A stretch of DNA of 64,000 bases, taken from contig NZ_RCWN01000001.1 in the NCBI RefSeq assembly GCF_003668555.1, forward strand, positions 744,001 through 808,000, read 5' to 3'. Position numbers and translations under genes: made by a program. Positions 45,297 through 53,423 of this stretch are shown here, piece after piece. The first letter of the stretch is position 1, and each line of letters opens with the position of its first letter. The DNA comes from Notoacmeibacter ruber (GTDB lineage Bacteria > Pseudomonadota > Alphaproteobacteria > Rhizobiales > Rhizobiaceae). The notes beneath the pieces were generated by a model. The model did no database searches and was not told where the DNA came from. It was given only the letters and a program-made list of their open reading frames with translations.

Positions 45297-45902
45297 GTGC
45301 CGGATTCCGCGCCGATTTATCTCATTCGCCACGGTCAAACCGACTGGAACGCCGAGAGCCGGCTTCAGGGCCAGACCGACCGTCCGCTCAACGAGACCGG
45401 GAAGGCGCAGGCGCTGGCCAATGGCAGGTCGCTCGGCAATCACCTTGGCGAGACGGTTGGAGCTTACATCTTCGTCTCTTCGCCCATGTTGCGGACCTGC
45501 CAGACCATGCGCTTGCTTCGGCAGGGCATGGGGTTGCCCGAGGATGATTTTCGCACCGACCCGCGCTTGAAGGAACTCAGCTTCGGGGCGTGGGAAGGTT
45601 CAACCTTCGAAGAACTGGAACGTCGCGAGCCGGGCGTCACGGTGCGCCGTGACGCCGACAAGTGGAACTACCTTCCGCCGGGAGAGGGCGCCGAAAGTTA
45701 TCAGAATCTGCTCGGTCGGGTGCGTCCTTTCTTCGACGAGCGTTTCTCTGAGGATCGTCCCACGGTCTGCGTTGCGCATGGCGGCATTCTGCGATGCGCA
45801 TTCCGGCTGTTCGGTGGCCTGAGCGAGGATGACGCGGCTGCGATGGCTGTTCCCCAGGACCGCGTTGCCCGGATCGTGAACCGCGCGATCGGCTGGCTCT
45901 AG
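45297..45902 (+). CDS. Histidine phosphatase family protein (phosphoglycerate mutase-like)
   Basis: A 201-residue phosphatase with the RHG motif IYLIRHGQTDWNAESRLQGQ and TDRPLNETG, the second catalytic region VFVSSPMLRTCQTMRLL-like segment (FVSSPMLRTCQTM), and VCVAHGGILRCAFR. It is of the cofactor-independent-substrate type (GpmB/CobC-like); the substrate cannot be assigned. The start is GTG. It lies between fabI and aroC, probably in one transcript, though an 81-bp gap with a GCCTTG/CAAGGC hairpin precedes aroC. Confidence 0.9.
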   Translation: MPDSAPIYLIRHGQTDWNAESRLQGQTDRPLNETGKAQALANGRSLGNHLGETVGAYIFVSSPMLRTCQTMRLLRQGMGLPEDDFRTDPRLKELSFGAWEGSTFEELERREPGVTVRRDADKWNYLPPGEGAESYQNLLGRVRPFFDERFSEDRPTVCVAHGGILRCAFRLFGGLSEDDAAAMAVPQDRVARIVNRAIGWL

Positions 45903-45983
45903 CGGTTTCGGTGCCTTGCCGGCGCCAAGGCAAGCGTCTAGGAGAAGCCCGTTCCGGCTGAGGCAGTAGGGAAGGGCGCGGTG

Positions 45984-47090
45984 ATGAGCTACAACAGTTT
46001 CGGCCATCTTTTCAGGGTCACGACCTGGGGCGAAAGCCATGGGCCATCTCTCGGCTGCGTCATTGACGGTTGCCCCCCGGGAATCGATTTCACCCCTGCC
46101 GATATCCAGCACGAACTGGACCGACGCAAACCCGGCAAGAGCCGTTTTGTCACCCAGCGCCGCGAGGCCGATGAGGTGAAGATCCTTTCCGGTGTGATGG
46201 AGAAGTCGGGCCCCGACGGAGACGGATTGGTCACCACCGGGACGCCCATCTCGATGATGATCGAGAATACCGATCAGCGTTCCAAGGATTACGGGCAGAT
46301 CGCGGAGCAATACCGGCCGGGTCACGCCGATTACACCTACGACGTCAAATATGGCTTGCGGGATTACCGGGGCGGCGGCCGCTCCTCCGCTCGTGAGACC
46401 GCGGCGCGCGTTGCCGCTGGTGCCCTTGCGCGCAAGGTTGTGCCCGGCCTCAGGGTGCGGGGTGCGATTGTCGCTATCGGTGAAAAGAATATCGACCGCG
46501 GCAATTGGGATTGGGATCTCGTCGAACGCGAGGACAATCCCTTCTTCACGCCTGACGAAGCCTCGATACCGGTCTTCGAGGCGTATCTCGATGAGATCCG
46601 CAAGTCGCATGATAGTGTCGGCGCGATCATCGAAATCGTTGCCGATGGCGTGCCTGCCGGGCTTGGCGCGCCGATCTACGCCAAGCTGGATACAGAGATT
46701 GCGGCCGGCCTGATGAGCATCAACGCCGTGAAGGGCGTCGAAATCGGTGAAGGCTTCGACGCTGCCCGTCTCACCGGCGTCGAAAATGCTGACGAAATGC
46801 GGATGGGTTCAGACGGCAGGCCGACCTTCCTCTCCAACAAGGCGGGCGGAATTTTAGGCGGTATTGCAACCGGAGAGCCGATCGTCGCGCGTTTCGCCGT
46901 CAAGCCGACCTCGTCCATCCTATCGCCTCGCCGCAGTGTCGACCGCCAGGGCAACGAGGTCGAGGTGGTGACAAAGGGTCGGCACGATCCCTGCGTCGGC
47001 ATCCGCGCGGTACCGATCGGAGAAGCTATGGTCGCCTGCGCAATCGCCGACGCCTTTTTGATGCATCGCGGACAGACCGGCCGAATCTAG
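45984..47090 (+). CDS. aroC: Chorismate synthase
   Basis: A 368-residue FMN-dependent enzyme making chorismate from EPSP, the last step of the shikimate pathway. Signatures: [57 protein letters not shown] and [20 protein letters not shown]. The ATG at 45984 sits 7 bp after GGGAAGGG, while the GTG directly before it is an alternative start. Length is normal. Confidence 0.97.
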   Translation: MSYNSFGHLFRVTTWGESHGPSLGCVIDGCPPGIDFTPADIQHELDRRKPGKSRFVTQRREADEVKILSGVMEKSGPDGDGLVTTGTPISMMIENTDQRSKDYGQIAEQYRPGHADYTYDVKYGLRDYRGGGRSSARETAARVAAGALARKVVPGLRVRGAIVAIGEKNIDRGNWDWDLVEREDNPFFTPDEASIPVFEAYLDEIRKSHDSVGAIIEIVADGVPAGLGAPIYAKLDTEIAAGLMSINAVKGVEIGEGFDAARLTGVENADEMRMGSDGRPTFLSNKAGGILGGIATGEPIVARFAVKPTSSILSPRRSVDRQGNEVEVVTKGRHDPCVGIRAVPIGEAMVACAIADAFLMHRGQTGRI

Positions 47091-47154
47091 GGCGGCAGCC
47101 GTCGAACTCTGGCCCGATCCGTGCGTTATCGTGGACGCGACACGGAGATCACAA

Positions 47155-47586
47155 ATGACACAGAAATCATTATTCGACCTGGCTGGCCGCATGGCCAAGA
47201 TCGATATCTGCATGTTGTGCAGCAAGACCGCTGGCAATCGGATCGGCGCGCGACCGATGAGCAACAATTCCGATGTCGAGTATGACGGCACGTCTTATTT
47301 CTTCACGCTGGACGACAGTCGCATGGTCTCCGACATCGAGAACGACGGTCAGGTCTGTCTCACATTTCAGGGCGAAAACTGGTTTTCGCTGGCGCTCGAG
47401 GGAAAGGCCAAAATCAGCAGGGATCGTGAAACATTCGCCGAGCATTGGGTACCGGATCTCGATCGCTGGTTTCCGAAGGGCGTCGATACCGAGGGCCTTG
47501 TCCTGATCGAGGTTTCCGCCGAGCGGCTCGCCTATTGGGATGGCGAAGAAAATGGCGAACTTGTTCTGGAGGACCGGTCGGTTTGA
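47155..47586 (+). CDS. Pyridoxamine 5'-phosphate oxidase-related (general stress) protein
   Basis: A 143-residue split-barrel flavin-binding-type protein. KIDICMLCSKTAGNRIGARP, DGTSYFFTLDDSRMVSDIEN and QVCLTFQGENWFSLALEGKA are typical of the PPOX class called general stress protein 26-like. Biochemical role unknown (FMN or F420 binding possible). The ATG was chosen for CGGAG upstream and for the family N-terminus. Its stop overlaps the TTG start of the next gene (TTGA), suggesting coupling. Confidence 0.87.
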   Translation: MTQKSLFDLAGRMAKIDICMLCSKTAGNRIGARPMSNNSDVEYDGTSYFFTLDDSRMVSDIENDGQVCLTFQGENWFSLALEGKAKISRDRETFAEHWVPDLDRWFPKGVDTEGLVLIEVSAERLAYWDGEENGELVLEDRSV

Positions 47587-48587
47587 TCGGATATAAGGCC
47601 AAAACAGTCTTCGATCTCTGCCGGGCCATGGCTCTCGTAATGATATTAGGCGGTGCGGCTGCCCATGCCGCGAATGCCGAATCCGAGCCCGACGGCGAAC
47701 TGGCGGTCGAACGCGTTCCGTTGCCGTCTTCTGCGAAGGATGTCTTGCTGCTGGCTGATGGCGCCTTCTTGCTGACCGACGATGGCTATTTGCGGCTGGC
47801 GCCTTGTGAGGCGACAGCCGTCTGTGCCGAACCTGTCGGAGGTGTCGAATTACCCCGTCCGACGCCGGGCGGTGGGATGCCGGATGGCACCATCGCGGAG
47901 CGCGACGGCGGCGATCTGACGGAGGCCTGGTATGCTGGGCCGACCCGTCGCTACGATCACGGCATACTGGGCGATGAATTCGAAGCGTCTGCCCTCATTG
48001 CCAGAAGCAGTGAAGGCGAGACGTTTCGGGCCGAACTGCCCTCCGATTCGGTATTTGAGGATCTGACACCCCGTCTGGTGGATCTGGATGGCGATGGGCG
48101 AACCGAAATCGTCACGATCATCAGTGATGGCGATGCGGGCTCGCGACTGTCGGTATGGGGCCTTGTCGGCGATAGTCTGGCGGAACGCGCCGCCAGCGCG
48201 CCCGCCGGCCAGGCCAGACGTTGGCTGAACCCGCTGCCTGTTGAAGACGACAATTCCATCATGTCTGTCATGACCCCGCATTTGGGCGGGCCTTTGTTGG
48301 AATGGCAATTCGAGGATGGGGAACTTTCCGAGCCCCGGCAGTTGGGAGGCGACATCGCCTTTTCCAATCATGCCATTGGCAGCCGAGATCAGTCGCTCGC
48401 CGTCCGCGAGGGCGAAAAATGGGCGGTTCCGGAGAAGGGGCTCAAGGTCCTGATCTTGGGAGACGGGCCTGCTGTGACCCATCGTTTGCCGCTGGATTTC
48501 ACGATTGGCGACGACATCGCTCTTGTCGGCAATGCCATCGTAATGCGATCAGTAGAGGGCGAGCTCTACGCGGTGCGACGTCCTTGA
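47583..48587 (+). CDS. Exported FG-GAP/VCBS-like hypothetical protein
   Basis: A 334-residue protein with a signal peptide (FDLCRAMALVMILGGAAAHA). The mature part reads like a beta-propeller with few repeats: RLVDLDGDGRTEIVTIISDG is a Ca2+-binding FG-GAP type motif, and segments such as DVLLLADGAFLLTDDGYLRL look like blades. TTG at 47583 overlaps the previous stop. ATG at 47628 is the alternative but would cut the signal peptide short. I do not recognise a named function. Confidence 0.75.
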   Translation: MIGYKAKTVFDLCRAMALVMILGGAAAHAANAESEPDGELAVERVPLPSSAKDVLLLADGAFLLTDDGYLRLAPCEATAVCAEPVGGVELPRPTPGGGMPDGTIAERDGGDLTEAWYAGPTRRYDHGILGDEFEASALIARSSEGETFRAELPSDSVFEDLTPRLVDLDGDGRTEIVTIISDGDAGSRLSVWGLVGDSLAERAASAPAGQARRWLNPLPVEDDNSIMSVMTPHLGGPLLEWQFEDGELSEPRQLGGDIAFSNHAIGSRDQSLAVREGEKWAVPEKGLKVLILGDGPAVTHRLPLDFTIGDDIALVGNAIVMRSVEGELYAVRRP

Positions 48588-48629
48588 CCGACGCAATGGC
48601 CGTCTCGTCTGAAAAGGGGACAAAGAAAC

Positions 48630-49565
48630 ATGACCACACGCCTCTATCATCATTCGATCTTTCAGGAGCATCTGACCGGACCGGGGCATCCGGAACGACC
48701 GGAGAGACTGGCCGCCGTCGAGCAAGCGCTCACCCATGAAGCCTTTCAGAACCTGATCCGTGTAGAGGCACCCGTCGGTCCTGAAGAGGCGATCCTGATG
48801 GCCCATCCAGAGGGCCATCTCGAGGCTGTCCGTGCCGCAATCCCGCGTGAAGGCTCCGAAGAACTTTACCGCTTCGATGCCGACACGGTGGCCAGCCCGA
48901 AAAGCTGGGAAGCTGCGCTGCGCGCGATCGGCGCAGGCTTGAGCGCTGTGGATGACGTGATGGCCGGTGAGATGGACAACGCTTTCATCGCCGCCCGGCC
49001 ACCCGGCCACCACGCCGAAAAGACCAAGGCGATGGGATTTTGCTTTTTCAACACGGCGGCGATCGGCGCACTGCATGCCTTGAAGAAGGGGGCAGATCGC
49101 GTCGCAGTGGTCGATTTCGATGTTCATCACGGCAATGGCACTCAGGACATTGCCTGGGACAATCCGAACTTCCTTTATTGTTCGACGCATGAAATGCCGC
49201 TCTATCCCGGCACCGGCGCGAAAGATGAAACCGGGGCGCACGACAATATCGTCAACGCGCCGCTTTCGGCGGGGGATGATGGCGATGCATTCCGGGCCGC
49301 ATTCAATGAGCGGGTGCTGCCGGCCATCGTGAAATTCAGGCCCGACCTTCTGATTATCTCCGCGGGATTCGACGCGCACCATCGCGATCCGCTTTCCAAC
49401 ATCAATCTGGTGGAAGACGATTTCGACTGGGCGACCGGTAAGCTGCTCGACGTGGCAGGAGCGGTCTGCGACCATCGTGTCGTCAGTTACCTCGAAGGCG
49501 GATACGATCTTATGGGCTTGGCGTCGGGCGCCGGCACCCATATTCGCCGCCTGATGGAGGGTTGA
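48630..49565 (+). CDS. Histone deacetylase family protein (class II-like deacetylase)
   Basis: A 311-residue zinc amidohydrolase. IAARPPGHHAEKTKAMGFCF holds the catalytic His pair at 127-128, VVDFDVHHGNGTQDIAW has zinc ligands Asp164 and His166, and LLIISAGFDAHHRDPL holds the last Asp. Bacterial members act on acetylpolyamines, acetylated metabolites or proteins; the substrate here is unknown. AAGGGGA lies before the ATG. It is separated from xseB by only 3 bp, so they are cotranscribed. Confidence 0.93.
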   Translation: MTTRLYHHSIFQEHLTGPGHPERPERLAAVEQALTHEAFQNLIRVEAPVGPEEAILMAHPEGHLEAVRAAIPREGSEELYRFDADTVASPKSWEAALRAIGAGLSAVDDVMAGEMDNAFIAARPPGHHAEKTKAMGFCFFNTAAIGALHALKKGADRVAVVDFDVHHGNGTQDIAWDNPNFLYCSTHEMPLYPGTGAKDETGAHDNIVNAPLSAGDDGDAFRAAFNERVLPAIVKFRPDLLIISAGFDAHHRDPLSNINLVEDDFDWATGKLLDVAGAVCDHRVVSYLEGGYDLMGLASGAGTHIRRLMEG

Positions 49566-49568
49566 TAA

Positions 49569-49820
49569 GTGGTTGAAAACGAGCATCCGCCTGTCGAGAC
49601 ATTATCTTTCGAGGCCGCAATGGCCGAGCTGGAAAAGATCGTGACGGCTCTGGAGGAGGGCAATGTCGCGCTTGAGCGCTCGATCGCCCTTTATGAGAGG
49701 GGCGAAGCGCTGAAGGTGCGTTGCGATACTCTCCTCAAAAGTGCGGAAGACAAGGTCGAGAAGATCCGCCTGTCGCGAGAGGGTGAACCTGTCGGAACAG
49801 AGCCACTCGACCCGGAGTGA
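49569..49820 (+). CDS. xseB: Exodeoxyribonuclease VII small subunit
   Basis: An 83-residue protein, XseB throughout: [40 protein letters not shown] and [13 protein letters not shown]. It forms the nuclease with XseA, which is not in this window. The start is GTG. In many rhizobia I recall dxs directly after xseB; here tlyA follows after a 94-bp gap that holds a palindrome. Confidence 0.95.
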   Translation: MVENEHPPVETLSFEAAMAELEKIVTALEEGNVALERSIALYERGEALKVRCDTLLKSAEDKVEKIRLSREGEPVGTEPLDPE

Positions 49821-49857
49821 CGATGCCGTCTCAACGTCCGTTCGATCTCGCCAATTG

Positions 49858-49880
49858 AGTGCATGACGCGTCATTGCACT
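49858..49880. repeat. Near-perfect palindrome between xseB and tlyA
   Basis: AGTGCATGACG and CGTCATTGCACT pair along their whole length except for one extra T. A further AGTGCAC occurs at 49898. No U-run follows. Either an operator or a scar at the site where dxs is found in relatives. Confidence 0.6.
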
Positions 49881-49914
49881 TGATAAGCGCGCCGGTTCAG
49901 TGCACCCCTCTGTC

Positions 49915-50670
49915 ATGGGTTTTGTGGAAGCGCGAAAGAGACTGGATCAGATCCTCCTCGAGCGCGGCGTCTTTGACAGCCGTTCACGCGCTCGCGATGC
50001 GATCTTGCGCGGCACCGTTCAGGTCGACGGCCGACCGGCGGAAAAGCCCGGACAATCGGTCTCAACCGCGTGTGAAATCCGGGTCGACGATCCGGCCCTC
50101 CATTATGTTTCGCGGGCCGCGCTGAAGCTGGATCATGCCATCGAATCGTTTGGTCTGAGCGTGCAGGGAGCGAAAGCTCTCGATGTCGGTGCTTCGACCG
50201 GAGGATTCACGCAGGTGCTGCTTGAAGAGGGCGCGGAGCATGTCGTCGCCCTCGACGTTGGCCACGATCAGTTGCATCAGAGTCTCCGCGACGATCCCCG
50301 CGTGACGGTCATGGAGCGGTTCAATGCCCGCGACCTGAAATCGGACGATTTGCCTTATCGGCCGGATGTGATCGTCTCGGACGTTTCCTTCGTCTCCTTG
50401 CGACTGGCGCTGAAGCCCGCCCTTGAGTTGGCGCCATTTGGCGCGCGCTGCGTCCTTCTCGTGAAGCCACAGTTCGAACTTTCGCCGGAGATGATCGGAA
50501 AGGGCGGCATCGTGCGCAATGTCGCGGTCGCCGAAGCCGTCGCCCACGATCTTCGAATGTGGCTCGACCGGCTGAAGGGCTGGCGTTCACTGGGCGTCGT
50601 TCCGAGTCCCATTCTCGGCGGCGAAGGCAATCGCGAATTTCTTCTTGCCGGCGTGAGGAACACCGAGTGA
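49915..50670 (+). CDS. tlyA: TlyA-family rRNA 2'-O-methyltransferase (S4 domain + FtsJ-like)
   Basis: A 251-residue protein. Residues 5-70 form an S4 RNA-binding domain (RLDQILLERGVFDSRSRARD, TVQVDGRPAEKPG). The remainder is an FtsJ-type methyltransferase with KALDVGASTGGFTQVLLEEG and FVSLRLALKPAL, ending GGEGNREFLL. TlyA 2'-O-methylates rRNA in other bacteria; the older name hemolysin is misleading. ATG at 49915 or GTG at 49900; neither has a clear Shine-Dalgarno sequence. The stop overlaps the next start (GTGA). Confidence 0.92.
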   Translation: MGFVEARKRLDQILLERGVFDSRSRARDAILRGTVQVDGRPAEKPGQSVSTACEIRVDDPALHYVSRAALKLDHAIESFGLSVQGAKALDVGASTGGFTQVLLEEGAEHVVALDVGHDQLHQSLRDDPRVTVMERFNARDLKSDDLPYRPDVIVSDVSFVSLRLALKPALELAPFGARCVLLVKPQFELSPEMIGKGGIVRNVAVAEAVAHDLRMWLDRLKGWRSLGVVPSPILGGEGNREFLLAGVRNTE

Positions 50671-51932
50671 GCGCTGCCGCTGCCGTCAGGTGGACGATAC
50701 GGCAGATCGGCAATAAGGGCGACGGCATTGCCGGCGACGAGGCCGGGAATACTGCCTTCATTCCGTTCACACTGCCGGGCGAGACCGTCAGCGCCGCTGT
50801 TACGAACGGGCGCGGCGAATCCATCGCCATTCTGCAACCCTCATCCGAACGGGTCGAGCCGCCCTGTCCGCATTTCGGCGATTGCGGCGGCTGCGCGCTA
50901 CAGCATTGGGAGCGGCGAGCCTACTCCACGTGGAAACGTGAGAAGCTGGTCGATGCGCTGAAGAGCCGCGGCATCGATATTGAAGTTGCGCCGCTCATCG
51001 ACTGTCCCGAGCAGGCACGCCGCCGCGTGACGTTCGGCGTTCGTCGGACGGAGGCGGGCCTGCTGCTCGGCTTTCACGCCGCGCTCTCCAACCGCATCGT
51101 GCCGATTGAGACCTGTATCATTGCCGACCCAGCGATCGTCGCGTCACTTCCGGCTCTTCGTCTATTGGGTGAGGCGGTTGCGACCGGCACGGCGCCGTTT
51201 TCCATGACGGTAACAACGACGGAAACCGGCCTCGACGTGGCCCTTTCCGGACTTTCCGCGCCAGATGAAAAAGTCCGCCATGCGGTGGTCGCGCTAGCGC
51301 TGGAGTTGCGGTTCGCGAGGGTCTCTTGGAATGGAGAAATTCTCGTCGAGCCGGTGAAGCCGGACATCGTTTTCGGGACGGCGAAGGTCACGCCGCCCCC
51401 TGGTGCCTTTTTACAGGCTGTCCCAAGTGCCGAAGAGGCAATGGCCTCTCTTGTGGTGGAGCATGTCAAAGGGGCCAAGATGGTCGCCGACCTTTTCGCG
51501 GGATGCGGTACCTTCGCACTTCGGATGGCGCGCAAAGCCAATGTGCACGCGGTTGAGGGCGAAGCCGCGCCACTCGCTGCCCTGCAAAGCGGCTTCCGAT
51601 TTGGAGAAAAGCTTAGGCAGGTGACGGTCGAAAAACGCGATCTGTTCGACCGGCCGCTGACCTGGAAAGAGCTAAAGTCATTCGACGCGGTGGTCTTCGA
51701 TCCACCCCGCGCCGGTGCGGAGGATCAGTGCCGGCAATTGGCGAAAAGCGATGTGCCGAGGCTCGCTGCCGTTTCCTGCAACCCGGTTACGCTCGCGCGT
51801 GATCTCTCCATCCTGTTGGATGGCGGCTATACGCTCAAGTCGATCACGCCGATCGACCAGTTCCTCTGGAGCCCGCATCTCGAAGTGTTGGCTCTTCTGG
51901 AAAAGCCGGGCAAGTCGCGTCGGCGCCGCTGA
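50667..51932 (+). CDS. RlmD/TrmA-family RNA (uracil-C5)-methyltransferase
   Basis: A 421-residue protein. The N-terminal TRAM-like domain is followed by an iron-sulfur cluster motif with Cys67, Cys73 and Cys76 (CPHFGDCGGC, CX5CX2C). The fourth Cys is probably in IETCIIADP. The methyltransferase domain has MVADLFAGCGTFALRMARKA, FDPPRAGAEDQC and the catalytic Cys in AAVSCNPVTLARDL. It most likely makes m5U in 23S rRNA (RlmD/RlmCD type). The GTG start overlaps the tlyA stop. Its stop lies 3 bp from the converging sirtuin stop. Confidence 0.93.
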   Translation: MSAAAAVRWTIRQIGNKGDGIAGDEAGNTAFIPFTLPGETVSAAVTNGRGESIAILQPSSERVEPPCPHFGDCGGCALQHWERRAYSTWKREKLVDALKSRGIDIEVAPLIDCPEQARRRVTFGVRRTEAGLLLGFHAALSNRIVPIETCIIADPAIVASLPALRLLGEAVATGTAPFSMTVTTTETGLDVALSGLSAPDEKVRHAVVALALELRFARVSWNGEILVEPVKPDIVFGTAKVTPPPGAFLQAVPSAEEAMASLVVEHVKGAKMVADLFAGCGTFALRMARKANVHAVEGEAAPLAALQSGFRFGEKLRQVTVEKRDLFDRPLTWKELKSFDAVVFDPPRAGAEDQCRQLAKSDVPRLAAVSCNPVTLARDLSILLDGGYTLKSITPIDQFLWSPHLEVLALLEKPGKSRRRR

Positions 51933-51935
51933 CTC

Positions 51936-52652
51936 TCAAAAATGGTAGCTGCCGGTCAAAAGCTCATCCACGAAAATGGGCAGCAGCTCGCCGGCCTTGC
52001 CGTGGCGGGTGTCTTCAAAATCGGAGACACCGAGCGAAGGCTCCAGATTGATCTCGATCGTGTGAGCGCCGTGTTGACCGGCTTCCTGAACGAATTGCGC
52101 AGCCGGATAAACGTTGCCGCTGGTCCCCACTGACAGAAAAAGATCGCAGTGCCGTAGCAGGTCGTAGATACGATCCATCTGATAAGGCATCTCGCCGAAC
52201 CAGACGACATCCGGTCGAAGAGTGCCGACCTGTCCGCATTTCGGGCAGGCTTCCTCAAGCGAAAGATCGCTCTCATGGGGAAACGACTTCTTGCATGCGC
52301 AACACAGGGCCTTTTTGAGTTCGCCATGCATGTGGATGACTTTTTGTGACCCCGCTCGCTCGTGCAGATCATCTATGTTCTGTGTGACGATCATGACGGA
52401 ACCTTCAAATTCGCGCTCCAGGCGAGCCAGCGCGAAATGCGCAGGGTTGGGTTCGACCAGCGGCAGCTGCGCCCGCCTCGCATTGTAGAAACTCTGGACA
52501 CGAACCGGATCGGCGGCGAAGCCTTCGGGCGTCGCCACGTCCTCCAGCCGGACCTGGCTCCAGATGCCGCCTTCATCGCGAAAGGTATCGACGCCGCTCT
52601 CGGCGGAAATTCCTGCTCCTGTCAGGACGACGATGTTGCGACTGCCGCTCAT
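51936..52652 (-). CDS. cobB: NAD-dependent protein deacylase (sirtuin, CobB type)
   Basis: A 238-residue sirtuin. VLTGAGISAESGVDTFRDEG and TQNIDDLHERAG are the NAD-binding motifs, and His109 in HMHGELKK is catalytic. The zinc site is Cys117/Cys120 and Cys136/Cys139. Tyr56 and Arg59 in SFYNARRAQ match the Tyr-x-x-Arg pair of class III sirtuins, which accept succinyl- and malonyl-lysine, so desuccinylase activity is expected besides deacetylation. The gene upstream on the same strand ends at a terminator, so this is probably its own unit. Confidence 0.95.
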   Translation of the reverse strand: MSGSRNIVVLTGAGISAESGVDTFRDEGGIWSQVRLEDVATPEGFAADPVRVQSFYNARRAQLPLVEPNPAHFALARLEREFEGSVMIVTQNIDDLHERAGSQKVIHMHGELKKALCCACKKSFPHESDLSLEEACPKCGQVGTLRPDVVWFGEMPYQMDRIYDLLRHCDLFLSVGTSGNVYPAAQFVQEAGQHGAHTIEINLEPSLGVSDFEDTRHGKAGELLPIFVDELLTGSYHF

Positions 52653-52694
52653 TGCGATCTCTTTCTTTTCTTTGAGTTATGTCGGACGCAAGAA

Positions 52695-52721
52695 AACGGG
52701 GCGATCAATGATCGCCCCGTT
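52695..52721 (-). terminator. Intrinsic terminator of the PfpI-like gene
   Basis: A perfect 12-bp stem, AACGGGGCGATC (52695-52706) with GATCGCCCCGTT (52710-52721), and a 3-nt loop. On the minus strand it is followed by TTCTTGCG after the paired TT. It lies 25 bp past the stop of the gene at 52746-53318. Confidence 0.85.
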
Positions 52722-52745
52722 CTTTCTCGTCAATGGTAGATCGGC

Positions 52746-53318
52746 TCAGGCCGCGCTGCGGCTCTGGGCGTCATGCTTTCCTTCGCAGAACTCTTCCACT
52801 GCCTTGGCGCAGAATGCGTCGAGGTCATTGGGATTGCGGGAGGTCACAAGGCCTTCGTCGACGACGACTTCTTCATCCACCCATTCCGCGCCGGCATTGC
52901 GCAGATCGGTCTTGATGGAATGGAAGGATGTGACCTTACGGCCGTTCAGGACATCCGCTTCGGCAAGGGTCCATGGCGCGTGGCAGATGGCCGCGACCGG
53001 CTTTTTCTGCTCGAAGAATTTACGGATGAACGCCACCGCCGTTTCGTCAGCGCGTAGACGGTCCGCTCCAACCGAGCCGCCAGGGATGATCAGGCCGTTG
53101 AAATCATCGGCAGAGACCTCATCGAAGGTCTTGTCGATCTTGTACTCGCCGCCCGGGTCCAGATCGCTATTGACGGTTTTTGCCGTCCCGCTTTCCAGGC
53201 TGATAACGGTCACCTCGGCGCCCTCGGCCTCGACGGCCTGTCTGGGCTGAACGAATTCCGGCTCTTCGGTTCCGCGCGGCGCAATGAGCACGGCGATCTT
53301 CTTGCCTTGCAGTTTCAT
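52746..53318 (-). CDS. PfpI/DJ-1-family type 1 glutamine amidotransferase-like protein
   Basis: A 190-residue protein of the DJ-1/PfpI group. The nucleophile elbow is in KPVAAICHAPWTLAEADVL, with His directly after the Cys, and FNGLIIPGGSVGADRLRADE precedes it. Such proteins are described as peptidases, deglycases or glyoxalases; the function here is uncertain. A single-gene unit with its own terminator. Confidence 0.9.
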   Translation of the reverse strand: MKLQGKKIAVLIAPRGTEEPEFVQPRQAVEAEGAEVTVISLESGTAKTVNSDLDPGGEYKIDKTFDEVSADDFNGLIIPGGSVGADRLRADETAVAFIRKFFEQKKPVAAICHAPWTLAEADVLNGRKVTSFHSIKTDLRNAGAEWVDEEVVVDEGLVTSRNPNDLDAFCAKAVEEFCEGKHDAQSRSAA

Positions 53319-53423
53319 GGGATTCTCCCTTCGTTTCGTGTTGAGGGAGAAACGGGCTCGTGGCGCGCGACGTTCCGATAAATTCAGATCAATTGCGATG
53401 AACAGTGCGGCACTGCTGCAATC

